In this document: positions 1-10,400 of the stretch, one piece after another
How positions within the stretch are numbered: position 1 is the stretch's first letter
Layout of the letters: every line of letters starts with the position of its first letter
DNA from: Absidia repens
Taxonomy: Eukaryota > Mucoromycota > Mucoromycetes > Mucorales > Cunninghamellaceae
Reading direction: 5' to 3'
DNA length: 64,000 nt
NCBI GenBank assembly: GCA_002105175.1
Contig: MCGE01000054.1
Location: forward strand, 62,001-126,000
The notes under the pieces: generated by a model
Told to the model about the DNA's origin: nothing
The model's database searches: none
The model's input: only the letters and a program-made list of their open reading frames with translations
Made by a program: the position numbers and the translations under genes

Positions 1-705
1 GGATTATATTTAATGGTGACTATTTTAAGGCTACCGACCATTTCATGGGACATAGGGGGGGGAAAGTGCATAAGACAACTGGTAGTGTTTGGTGACGTAA
101 CTCATGAAACCGCTACAATAGGGCTATTGTTTAATATCAAACAAGGTACTATAATACCCAGTTAAAAGGACGTATTTTATTAAAACATATTGGTAGATAC
201 TAAAACTAAATATAACGGGAGATGTTCATTGTAACGAGAGATGAGAGAGTCAATTGGATCGGAAGAGATTGAAATGAGAGTTTAGGAATGGGCAACACTA
301 GGCGAAAGTGAACAATGAAGAAACGAGATCTAATATACTGTATGATACATGAGGAGAGACTGTCAATTGGAAACTCTTGTAGAGACATAATAACAACTAA
401 CGCTAATCTAACGGGGTGATGGTAAAAAGGGATCTATTACAAAAGTCATGAAAGAGACAATTCAGACATTTTTTCTTTGAAGCAAGTAAAATAACCCATA
501 TTTTATTCAGATTTAGATACACAAACTATGGACAATTTAAGACTAAGCTAATGAAGTCATCTAATGATGGCTTCCAGATCCTAGATCCAAAATGAAAGGG
601 TTTTCCCATGCATGTTGTCATCCTTGAGCTGAAACCCCTCTAAACTAGTCCTAACCCTAATCTAAGTCCATCATGATCTCAAAGAAGTTGAATGATGAAG
701 AAAAA
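1..705 (+). repeat. dispersed repeat R1, copy a
   Basis: First of about 13 copies of an unclassified repeat. The core reads CCAAAATGAAAGGGTTTTCC, then CATGCATG, TTGAGCTGAAACCCC, CTAAACTAGTCCTAA and an A-rich tail. It is preceded by a TATTTTATT-rich module of about 500 bp. No open frame or tRNA-like promoter box was recognised, so class is unknown. Confidence 0.75.
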
Positions 706-1103
706 AAGAAAAAAGAAAAAGAAAACAAAGAGCGAAAAAAAAAGTGACAAAATTAAAAAAAAAAAACTTCACGTGGGAGGGGTTTCATTCTGTGTTCCTG
801 TGTGTCTGAATCGGGATAGCTAGTTTTTTTGGGGGGGGGATATAAATACGACAAAGAAAATTCTCTCTCCCCTCTCCTTTCTTTTTTTTTTTTTTGCAAT
901 AATCAACACCATTCAATATCATCAACATTGTAGTTCTTTTCCCATCATAAGGCTCAACCACGATTCAATATTAGCCATGAGGAGACTCCTCATTTTTACA
1001 GCAGCCAACAGTACTATATCCAACAGTGACGTGTATGATACGTATGTACATATTCATAGCAGCTAACAACAATTCATGGAGGCAGCTTCGTACCTTCCTC
1101 TTC

Positions 1104-1145
1104 TGAAAATCCTCTGAAAATCCTCTGAAATGGAGCAATTCCCTT
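1104..1145 (+). repeat. inverted-repeat transposon end (solo terminus)
   Basis: Tandem TCCTCTGAAAA units end in CTCTGAAATGGAGCAATTCCC. This is the right terminus of the inverted-repeat element family seen complete at 4655-6026. The same terminus is at 29126-29170 in the duplicate. The ATG inside TGAAATGGAGCAA is also the first ATG of the open frame beginning at 1130. Confidence 0.6.
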
Positions 1146-3490
1146 CTCTTCTTCGTTATCACATAATGCCTCTCTTCCCTTCATTCTTTGATGCTACCTC
1201 ATCGTTGCCAAATTATTCATTGAAACACTACTTGTTGCATGTTATGTCAAAAGGACATGCTATCAGTGAACAGGACGTGGGATCATACTTACAACGCTAC
1301 AAGACAGACCTGGATTTGGCAACAATCAACTATCAGTCGTGAAAAATTGGCAATAATAGCAAATGATTCTGTTGCAGCAATGGTAAGTCTATCTCTTTTT
1401 AAACATAAAATATACTCAAGCTTCACCGTTCTCGTTTTTGTCTAGGAAATAACATTGGATGACGCGAAATCAATTTTCGATGGCGTTACAGCTGATAAAT
1501 CTTTGTCAACATCCTGATAGCTATAGCGTTTTTTTTTTTTACAACTTACAACACACAAAGCTACACCAGGGGGAGTCTCACTGTTATCCGTAGGTGGAGG
1601 GGGAGGGGCAGGATGAACAAAGAATGATAGCAATATTTATTAACCATCAAATAATAGATTGACGTGGATGACATTGATAAAATTCTGAAGGGGATTCTCG
1701 ATGACGTTATGAAGACTTCCAACACCCCAAGCCATCTCTTATGCCGCGGAGTCTCTGTAAGTTTGATAAACTAAAGGACTGACCTGAAACTAACTATTTT
1801 TTTTTATATCTTTTTTGTTATATAGACTTCTTCTACTGCAATTTCAATCCCAACCCAAGAATGTCCTATGAATATATCTTACAATTATCTCACAACATTA
1901 GTGGTGTTCATCATAATTCATTCTCACCACCACCAGCACAACAACAACAGCAACAGCAACAACAGCAACCAGCACAGGAAGGAGGGTGAAAGAGCTGACG
2001 ATCATCCCTCTGAATCATCATCACCATCACAAGTCCAGTAAAACCTACCACAACAGCTACAGATCTTTCTACTGTGTCGACCGCTTTTTCGAATACCCTC
2101 AATACTATAGCTGCGCTATCCGATACCTTCACTATCCCATCACATTGCTCTACACCTAATACTGGTGCCAACTCATCAACAAATGACGACGAATTCTCAA
2201 ATACGTCCACTTCACAATTGTCACTATCACTGCAAGCGCCCCGTGGTTCTCCCTTTGTCGTGGATGGCATCAATACTTCTGGAAGATTTTATCAATTACA
2301 GCTGTCGTATTTGTCATTTGTCATCATCCACACATATCAAGTACGCGGTTAACACTAACACACACTTACACTGGATATGTTTCACTTGGTCTACAATCAA
2401 TATCAAAGATTAATCATCCATCTATTCTATAATACACTAGTTTATTCCCTCACAATCATCTATCATCATTAGAAATTTATCATTCCAACATCCACTTCCT
2501 TATTTTTTTTTTTTTTTTTTTTTTTTTGCTGGGGGGAACTATACACCAAAATCCGCAAGCATCACACCTTTCTCTCGGAATGGCACATGATGAACTCTCA
2601 AATTTCCCCGGCCACAAGTTTGACTGGTGTCCATGTCGCAGCCTTTTGCAGCCACTACCTACGCATGCCAATCCACATTTGAAATGTTCCAAATCCACCA
2701 TCATTTCACGATATATTTTACCAGCGCTCCAGCCCCTGTTTGATGATCATGAACATAATATACGCTTCGAATTCACATCAACTGATCTTGCCGACACTCA
2801 AAGACAATCCTCAGGTTTTTGCTGGCAGACCCGATGTTATCCTCACCATGTTTCAGCACCAATACAGATGACGGCATTAATGTGGGCGGCATCACCATTT
2901 TATCAAGCGGGTTCGAGAAGATCCTAAGATTCCACAAGGTAGACCCACAGGAAAGAATGGGAAGTGTATCTCACCTGGGCAATGTACGGAGATAATGTTG
3001 CTTCGATGGTTCCAAGATCACATCCAAGGCAAACAAACTATATCGGAGAGGTGAAGAGACAATCCGTGGCTGACAATCACTATTTAGTCAATTGGGACCT
3101 TCTGCGGCTTGCCATCTTTGGGGAAAACGGCAATCGACAAAGAAGGGTGTAATGGCAACCCTGGCTATCCATGTGGTTGGTAAGTTTACATTTGTTGACC
3201 CAAAAAAAAAAAATTAAAAAAAAAACTTCACTCACTCACGCACTGCATTTTAAGTATGTACACCACATTCTATTTTCAAACTATGTGTAGATGGACTCTA
3301 TACGATGGCCGAATTGACCCGCGTGCAATGCCCAATGTCTGTTTTTGAATTGCCCGCTTATCTCACCTACTTTAGTCAATTAAAAAATGTGATCCATACC
3401 TTCTAAAATGTGAGCAAACCTGGTGACCGCAACGACGATGTTTCATCTTGGCGCCATGACTCTTTGACCTCAAGCTATATGGCCTTTATG
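1130..3490 (+). pseudogene. decayed U-family gene, copy A
   Basis: Gene of an uncharacterised family, recognised mainly by its C-terminus. Readable pieces in order are: a segment ending NDSVAAM at a GTAAGT donor near 1383; EITLDDAKSIFDGV after a TAG acceptor near 1444; DVDDIDKILKGILDDVMKTS near 1663-1757; a Ser/Thr-rich stretch near 2070-2290 containing PRGSPFVVDGI; YIGEVKR near 3040; NHYLVNWDLLRLAIFG near 3075; MATLAIHVVG up to a GTAAGT donor near 3180; then, after an acceptor at about 3290, DGLYTMAELTRV and ELPAYLTYFSQLKNVIHTF. Frames change between pieces and stops interrupt, for example a TAA after SPSQVQ near 2039 and a TAA after VIHTF. A truncated solo LTR splits it at 2303. A CAACAG run lies at 1935-1970. 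Function is unknown; the E-x-K in GEVK could hint at a nuclease fold, but that is a guess. Confidence 0.6.
2303..2503 (+). mobile_element. solo LTR S1, truncated
   Basis: Begins TGTCGTATTTGTCATTTGTC directly after ACAGC and matches the three other solo LTRs at 30330, 45817 and 61621. The right part is missing: homology stops at a poly-T run near 2503. The preceding ACAGC equals the five bases after the right end of the duplicate copy (30677-30681), so it is probably the original target duplication. Confidence 0.75.
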
Positions 3491-3519
3491 TTGGATAAAA
3501 AAGGCGGATAGAGAACGCA

Positions 3520-3770
3520 GACACCCCACCCATTAGCAGTCTCTGAGTTTCTCGTCATGGATAACCCGGCAGGGTATATTCGCCGCCTTGTAAGGTCTGG
3601 TTGTTTTGACGTCCCTACCGATATCGATGGGGTTCAACGAGCTCTTCCTTCTTTTGGCTATCTCCATCTGGTGGTTGAAGGTAAGCAAAATATAACTGTT
3701 TATCACTGAAACAAACTCGTACTCACGTTTTTTTTTATTTATTTTAGTTCTGGATCTCACATTCAATTGA
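3520..3770 (+). pseudogene. two-exon coding fragment, unknown
   Basis: An open stretch reads VSEFLVMDNPAGYIRRLV and SGCFDVPTDIDGV, ending LVVE at a GTAAGC donor at 3681. A TTTTAG acceptor at 3747 leads to VLDLTFN and a TGA at 3768-3770, in frame across the intron. Composition and splice signals look like real coding sequence. It lies just after the end of the segmental duplication, downstream of the copy A U-family gene on the same strand, so it may be that gene's 3' part or a separate one. Product not recognised. Confidence 0.35.
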
Positions 3771-4335
3771 TGCAATGAAAAGGAAAATCTTGGTTCGGCA
3801 ACAATGACTTCGCGGGAAAAAAAAAGCTCCCCCTCCCCCACCGGCCACCCACTCCCTTGCAGATACTCCTCACACCTCCCCCTTTTAAATTAGCGCTAAC
3901 TGAAAGCCAAGGCCACCAAGTCCATAACAAGCCAAAAACAGTGAATAGATAATGATTTTTTTCCTTAAAAAAAAAAAAAATGAAAAAGACCAGTCCCTTG
4001 CAGATACCTTCACCACGCCAACCCGCAATCTCAACACTTTCCTCAAAGAAACACAATCCATATATCTACTCTCCTTAGTCTTATTATTGTCTATTTTACC
4101 TTATGTATCCATTTGTTGCTGTGACGTAGTTGTATATATATATAATTCAGTTTAGCTGTATATACCTTCTCTAGTTTAGTTTACATGATTTTTTTTAATC
4201 CAATAAAAAAAAATATTAAAGCATTTGCTGGTTTTTTTTTTTGTTTTTTTTTTTTTTGTTTTTCTTTCCCATTATATAGTATGTAGTATGTAGTATGTAG
4301 TATGTAGCAGGTGGTAGGTGGCGACAAGTCAAAAC

Positions 4336-4370
<35 letters not shown>

Positions 4371-4654
4371 TGACATTCTGTTTTTTGGAAATCCGACATC
4401 CATGCGATTTTTTCAGGCACCAAACGTTTCAAGTAGCACATGGGGGAACGGACATTCCAAATTCATAATGTGAACATGGTGATCTTTTTATTTTTTAATA
4501 TAGCTGAAAAAATCAATCGTTTCCATTCCCTTTTCATGAAAACAGAAATGTTATGGGTGTCTCTTTTTTTTTTTTTTTTTTTTTTTTTGTTGATTGGGAC
4601 TCTACCAACAAAAGAAAGTGAAGCAGTTTCTTGATAGCTGCAGGGCATTTATAA
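3771..4654. other. low-complexity intergenic stretch
   Basis: No convincing gene. It holds several long A or T tracts (3968-3980, 4233-4257, 4337-4366, 4565-4588) and a short TATGTAG tandem at 4277-4305. The short open frames here are built on these homopolymers. Confidence 0.5.
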
Positions 4655-4925
4655 AGGGGATTGCTCCATTTCAGAGAAATTCTCTGAGATTTCAGAGAAA
4701 TGTCAGAGAAATTTCAGAGAATTTTCAGAGAATTTTCAGAGAATTTTCAGAGATTTCAGGTCAGATAAATTACACAAGAACAACCGTACCACCATGCATT
4801 GTATCGGCGATGGTTGAAATTATACTGCACTTTAAATTTGAAGTGTGACATTTACTTCTTTATCCTCTGTCGCGTTTTTTTACTTTTGTATTATTATCAA
4901 AACATCTACATCCACTATTATTAGT

Positions 4926-4978
4926 ATTACCATGATCAGTCTAGTCTTATTGGAAAAGGCTAGACTGATCATGGTAAT
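4926..4978. repeat. perfect 19-bp inverted repeat
   Basis: ATTACCATGATCAGTCTAG at 4926-4944 is exactly complementary to CTAGACTGATCATGGTAAT at 4960-4978, with a 15-nt loop. It lies inside element M1. The related element at 54265-55225 has only a diverged single-arm version near 55000, so the second arm seems to be a local gain. Confidence 0.85.
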
Positions 4979-5129
4979 CCCTACCAGAGATAGTATGATG
5001 CAAGACGTCAAAGCATTTGCTAGAAGAAATGGGTTTGTAATCTCCAGAAACTGAGGCAACGATGGGAGCAGTCTGGATATGCATTGCAGTCAAAGGGGAA
5101 GCGGCTTTGGTAGAAAGGATGAACTTGGA

Positions 5130-5330
5130 TTAGTGGTTAGAACTTGGTTCAGGGGCATTTTGAAAAATGCAGTATAAACGTTTATGGTGAAACCCTTTCA
5201 TTTTGGATTGAAGATCCCGGACCCACCATTAGATTAGGACATTCATCTTAAGAGATGAGCGTCATGAAACTGTCATTAGTTTAGCTTCGTATTAGTTTGT
5301 GATAGGGTTTATCTACATATGAATAAATTA
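5130..5330 (-). repeat. dispersed repeat R1, copy b (diverged)
   Basis: In reverse orientation it contains GAAACCCTTTCATTTTGGAT and the following TTAGTTTAGCTTCGTATTAG module. It lies inside M1. An equivalent R1 copy sits inside the related element at about 17950-18957 in the matching relative position, so R1 was already inside an ancestor of these elements. Confidence 0.65.
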
Positions 5331-6032
5331 GGCCTCGTCCTTTTACCATTTAGCACCAATTTGCCTCTTTCATACGGTGTGTTTTGTCTTCTAGTTGACA
5401 AATCCCATTTTTACATTCGTCACCTCATCGTTTAGATTAGCAAGTGGACCATTCCACCAGTTTATGCCTATTTATACAGTACTTCAATCAAGTATACATT
5501 TTTTTTAAAAATAACCTTTGAATCATATCCATGTTGAACTCTATATTAATCATATTGATTTTGACATTGTACGTAGCTCTTTGTCCCTCTAAAATGATAC
5601 TTCTTTACGTTGTATCATACCTTCACTTTGTAAAAGCCATGTCCAAATTTAAATGCTTTTGTTTTTTATTGGATATAACAGAAAATAATATGAAGTACTA
5701 ACACTATACTACATTAATTCGTCCCTACTCTAAACAGCTAATTGTAAATCGAAGCTTCTGATATTTTTTATATAAATATATTTATTATTTTTTATACATC
5801 ACGCATAAAATAAACAACGTCCTTTTTTGACACAATGCTATCGCGCAGTATAATTTCAACCATCGCCGATACAATGCATGGTGGTACGGCTGTTCTGTGT
5901 AATCTATCTGAGATTCCGGAGAAAAAATTTTTCTCTGCAATCTATGATATCTCTGAAAATTCTCTGAAAATTCTCTGAAATTTCTCTGAAATCTCAGAGA
6001 ATTTCTCTGAAATGGAGCAATCCCCTTTATAA

Positions 6033-6592
6033 AAGCTATTGACTCAAGTGTACCCCCTCCAACTTGACTTTTGAGGCTAAGCAGCTACCGTTGGTGTGAT
6101 AGGTCTTCATCTTTGTCAGTAAGATGCGTGGCCCGCTATGGTGCGACTCACTTATAATGTCAAACTTTTAGGTATGCTCGTGGAAAGCGGATGGTTTTTT
6201 AAAAAATGGCCACCTCAAAAAAAACAATGTATAAACATGATGATTCAGACCTTTAAGAACAAAACGTGTACATCAGTTTGTTTGTTTTTTTTTTTTTTAA
6301 AAAAAAAAGAAAAGTTATCAGCCTTCAAAAAAATAGAAGACTTTGGCTGGCTGGCCTAGGATTTCAAACGTATCTTAAAAAACACCGCGAAAACTGTAAA
6401 ATATTATACCGAAAACAAAGGTAAAAAAATTTACCCCTGGAAACCAGGTCCTGTTTTTAGCTCGTTCCCGCTCCGATATCAAGCGTAGTTAGTAGAACTA
6501 GATTGTAAGGCCTGCAAACGAAGATTAGTTTATGTAGTTTTATTTTTATTTATTATTTGTACCATAAAAAAGTACCGTCCCTTCTTTTTTTT

Positions 6593-6629
<37 letters not shown>

Positions 6630-6737
6630 ACGCACAGACACACACACACACACATTTTTTTTTTCTGCTTATAAAAAGCCCATGTTTATACATTTGGTAA
6701 GACAATCAAACAATGAGAAAGAATAATGATAGAAAAA
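6033..6737. other. intergenic stretch with microsatellites
   Basis: No gene recognised. It contains a T/A homopolymer pair at 6287-6308, a (TTG)n run at about 6594-6629 and a (CA)n run at about 6637-6653. Confidence 0.5.
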
Positions 6738-6850
6738 GACAAGACAAAGTTTATTCAGCAGTAATTATAACAATGACAACCAATACTAAAGTAAGCTGAA
6801 GGCTAATCTAATAATGGTCCCAAATTCTGAATCCAAAATGAAAGGGTTTC
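6738..6850 (+). repeat. dispersed repeat R1, copy c, left part
   Basis: R1 sequence ending AATGAAAGGGTTTC at the left edge of the gypsy element. It resumes at 12239 with GTTTCCCCATGCATG, so the retrotransposon landed inside this R1 copy. Confidence 0.85.
6846..6850. other. target-site duplication GTTTC (left)
   Basis: GTTTC precedes the left LTR and is repeated at 12239-12243 after the right LTR. Other R1 copies carry GTTTC once at this place. Confidence 0.9.
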
Positions 6851-7133
6851 TGATGTGATTTAGCTTTATTTATGATTTTGACATTTCGGGTTTAGTTTTT
6901 TTTTACCCCTTTTTAGTTTATATTTTTTACACCTTCCGTTCTTTCTCTTCTTCCTCTTATTTTTTTATCTCAAACCACTCTACTTTTAACATTCTATATT
7001 GAACCGGCCATAGTCGGTAAGTGTTATTTTATTCGCCCTTCATTTCTCTTTTATGTAAATATGATGTGGGTGCTAAATACCCACTTTTAATAAATTAGGT
7101 TCTTTTTACACAACAAATCTTCACTCTATATCA
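6851..7133 (+). repeat. left LTR
   Basis: Begins TGATGTGATTTAGC and ends CTCTATATCA, the expected TG...CA termini. It contains a perfect 6-bp hairpin (7066-7084, GTGGGT/ACCCAC) followed by AATAAA at 7089-7094, a plausible polyadenylation signal. A consensus-like 5' splice site GTAAGT lies at 7017-7022. Confidence 0.95.
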
Positions 7134-7136
7134 AAT

Positions 7137-7152
7137 TGGTGCTCACTACAGG
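7137..7152 (+). promoter_or_regulatory. candidate primer-binding site
   Basis: TGGTGCTCACTACAGG starts three bases after the left LTR. The TGG start matches the CCA end of a tRNA, as in other Ty3/gypsy elements. Which tRNA it would pair with was not determined. Confidence 0.55.
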
Positions 7153-7402
7153 GGAGATTATCGTATACTCGTCTTTCTCAACAATAGTAACGAATCTCAC
7201 CTTCGAAACCTTTCCTCAAAATATTTATATTTTTGAAACACTTTGTCTATTCAAACACTTCAAAATTACCAAATCCAACAAAATCAACAAAAACAACAAA
7301 AACAACAAAAGCAACAAAATCAACAAAAACAACCAAACAAATCAACCAAATCAACTAAATCAACCAAATCAATCGAATCAACAACCAACTAAACAAACCA
7401 AA

Positions 7403-10400
7403 ATGTCAATGAAAGCCCCGAAACTTCTAGACAAGCGTTACGGTGAATGGCTCACCGTCTTTGAAAGGATTGCTTCATTTAACGAATGGCCTGAAGATGA
7501 AAAGCTAACCAGGGCCGTCATGTCTCTGACTGGCTCGGCCCAATCTTGGGCTATCCGATCATCACACACCTCATGGAAATCTTTTGTCAAGGACTTCAAG
7601 GATAGATACATGAAAAAGGAAAACGTCTTTACTTACTACTCAAAGCTCACTTCCATCAAGCAAAAACGTGGAGAAAGCAATCGTAAATTCATCCATCGTG
7701 TAGACAAATTGTGGACCTCTTATAAAGCTATTGCCAATGATTCTGGTGAACCCATTCCTTCCTTTGAATTGCTTGTAATCAAAAACATCATCAAGGGCCT
7801 GAAATCCAAATCTCTTCGCTGTGCTTTGAGGATGCAAGGTTATGTCACTGTTGCAAGCTTCATCCAGGGTTTCCGGGATGTAAATGACCTCTCTGGCTCT
7901 GAAGACGAATCGGACTCGTCATTAGATTCTGATCATTCAAGTTCCTCTAAATCCTCTCAAGACTCTATCTCATCCAAGCTGGTAACCAAGCCTGGAATCA
8001 TCAGTCAACCTACCATCCTTCCTAACAGTACCAACGTGGAGGAATTAGTTGAATCAGTGAAGAAGCTGACGGTGGTCCTCATGTCGAAAAATATTGTGGA
8101 TGCGAATTCAGATTCGGCGTCATCTTCAAAGGCTCAAAGTACACAGTCTATCCCACGCTCCCACTATCCTTGTACAAATTGTAATGAAAAAGGTCATGGT
8201 CCTAGCAAATGCAAGAGGCCTTGTAAATACTGTGAAGGTGACCATAGGTTTTATGATTGTGAACAACATAAAAAAACCACGCCTGCTGTTGATTCAAAAC
8301 TATGTTTACCCGAAGTCCTGAAGGTTACGGATGCCATGGCCATTACCAGGAAGGCGAAGGAAGCAGATCTACAAACAGCTACTCCAAACAAACGGTTGAA
8401 GGTTAAAATCAATTCTTCTTCTGATGTTACCCCTCTCACTGATAATCCTTTGGATGCCATTCAACTCCTCAATGAACCTGTCTTCTCAGTCTCACTCTCT
8501 CAATTAGCTGATCTTAGTCCAAGCATAAGAACAACATTGAAAAATGGTCTCACCAAGCATCATGTCAAGAAAGGAACAGCCCTGAAACTAGTACCTGACT
8601 CTCAATCAGTTGAATTTGCTCTGCCTGAAGGAAATTCTGCACCTCACACACAAGGTATGGTTGCAGGATGTCACTGCCCTATGATTTTGGATGGTGGTGC
8701 TACCCAATGTATTATAAGCAAAAACCTTGCTTTGTATCTCGGAATCCATGAACTTGATGCTACGGATACTCTATTAATGATGGCTAGTGGGAAAACTGTG
8801 ACTCCTCTCGGTCTATTAAAGAATTTACTCATCTCTGTTGGTAAATCCAAGGATGTTTCGGTTGAAGCCGTCTGTCTGGATGTGGATGATTATGACTTCT
8901 TGGTTGGAAGGTTGGCATTCCATGCTCTGGGTATAGACACTGATTGGAAAACACACTCTTGGACTGTCATGGATACTAAAGGAAATAAATCGCCATTGAA
9001 GGTTTCCTATCGCCACACCAGGCTCACTGGAAATTTCCCTCCCCAATCTAGCCCTGAATCTATTGAAGATAGTGACAGCGATACCTCTTCTCAAGTTTCG
9101 TCTGAATCCATTATCTCATCACCTACCGAACAGGATCAATCCCCTGCCTATCTTGTGGCATTTGCTGGTCTCGCTGATTCAAATACTTCAGAAAATGATG
9201 ATGTGGATCCTCGCCTTGGTAACCTTGTTAGTCGTATACAATCCAACAGGGTCATTCAAGATTTGAATATGGTAGATGAAGTCACTGGCTGTATTCAAAG
9301 AAATGTTGATTGTTTTGGAACTGATTATCAACATCTCAGACAAACGGATGTTACCACTCTACATGTCGAAACCGGGGATGCTCTCCCTATCTACCATAGA
9401 CCTTATGGAAATCTCTCTTTCAAGGAAAAGGAATTTTTGAAACAAGAACTCACTGCCATGGTTGATAATGGTATCATTATTCCTACTACTTATCTTCCTT
9501 CTAATTCCAAAGCTTCGGGATGGTCATTCCCTTGTCGGCTTATCCAGAAGAAAACTGGTGATAAACGTTTGGTCACAAATTTTATGGATTTGAACAAAGT
9601 TACGGTCAGAGATACATGGCCGTTGCCCATTATGATTGAATTATTGGAACAATTGGGGGGATCAACTTTATTCTCTTCCATGGATCTTCTTAAGGGATTC
9701 CATCAAATCAAGGTACAAGATTCTTCCATAAATAAACTCACCATCGCTACTCCTTTTGGGAACTATTCTTATGTGGTAATGCCTTTTGGTATACAAAATG
9801 GTCCCTCTACCTTCTGTAGAGCTATCTACCTTGCTTTAAATGAATTATTAAACAAGTCTGTGGTGGCCTATATCGACGATATCATTGTACACTCCCCTTC
9901 TCCAAACAAACATCTCCTTGACCTGGAAGAATTCTTTGCGTGTATCAAAAACGCCAATATGGTTCTTAATGCCAATAAATGCTCGTTCTTTGATCGGTCG
10001 GTCTTCTTTGTGGGGTTTATTGCCAACGAATTTGGGTATTATCCTGATCCTAAAAGGGTGGAAGTTATTCAGACATTCCCCAGACCATTGTGCCAAAGGG
10101 ATGTCAGAGCCTTCTTAGGCATTATTGGATTTTACCGTCGACATGTACAATCGTTTGCGGATCAAACGGCTCCTTTGACTCTTCTTCTCAAAAAAGACGC
10201 ATACTTTACCTGGACTGAACAGATGGAAAAGTGTTTCCAACAAGCGAAATCGTTGTTGTCTCAGAAATGTTTACTGGTTCACCCTGATCCAAACAAGCCC
10301 TTTTATCTGTTCACGGATGCTTCTGACATCGGTATAGGTGCCGCCCTATGTCACAAAGATGAAAATGAATATGTGCCGATCGCTTTTATATCAAGAAAAT

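Larger units (their letters stand above)
1..3490 (+). repeat. segmental duplication, copy A
   Basis: This segment is paralogous, in the same orientation, to 28046-31930, about 28 kb away. The match starts before or at the window edge and runs through an R1 repeat, a transposon end near 1104-1145, a decayed U-family gene and a solo LTR. It ends near 3490, after which the two copies differ. Copy A is the more damaged: its solo LTR is truncated, and it lacks about 150 bp around the region matching 30910-31040. Seen by direct comparison of the text; percent identity was not computed. Confidence 0.85.
4655..6026. mobile_element. non-autonomous DNA transposon with long inverted repeats (element M1)
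   Basis: Left end AGGGGATTGCTCCATTTCAG and right end CTGAAATGGAGCAATCCCCT are exact inverted complements. The inverted repeats continue inward for about 200 bp each, to about 4830 and 5845. They consist of tandem TTTCAGAGAA-type units followed by a conserved block near ACCGTACCACCATGCATTG. Flanks show TTATAA at 4649-4654 and 6027-6032, consistent with a target duplication, though the sequence is palindromic so TA or TATA is possible. No transposase frame is inside, so it would need a helper. The interior carries a perfect 19-bp hairpin and a diverged R1 repeat. The class (Tc1/mariner-like or other MITE) is not established. Confidence 0.8.

Noticed and set aside
2480..2927. Overlapping frames near the truncated LTR
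   Set aside because: They mix homopolymer sequence with fragments of the decayed U-family gene in other frames.
7136..7402. 89-residue N-terminal extension of gag-pol
   Set aside because: It starts at TTG in the primer site and has no ATG before 7403; the Asn/Lys repeats look like untranslated leader.
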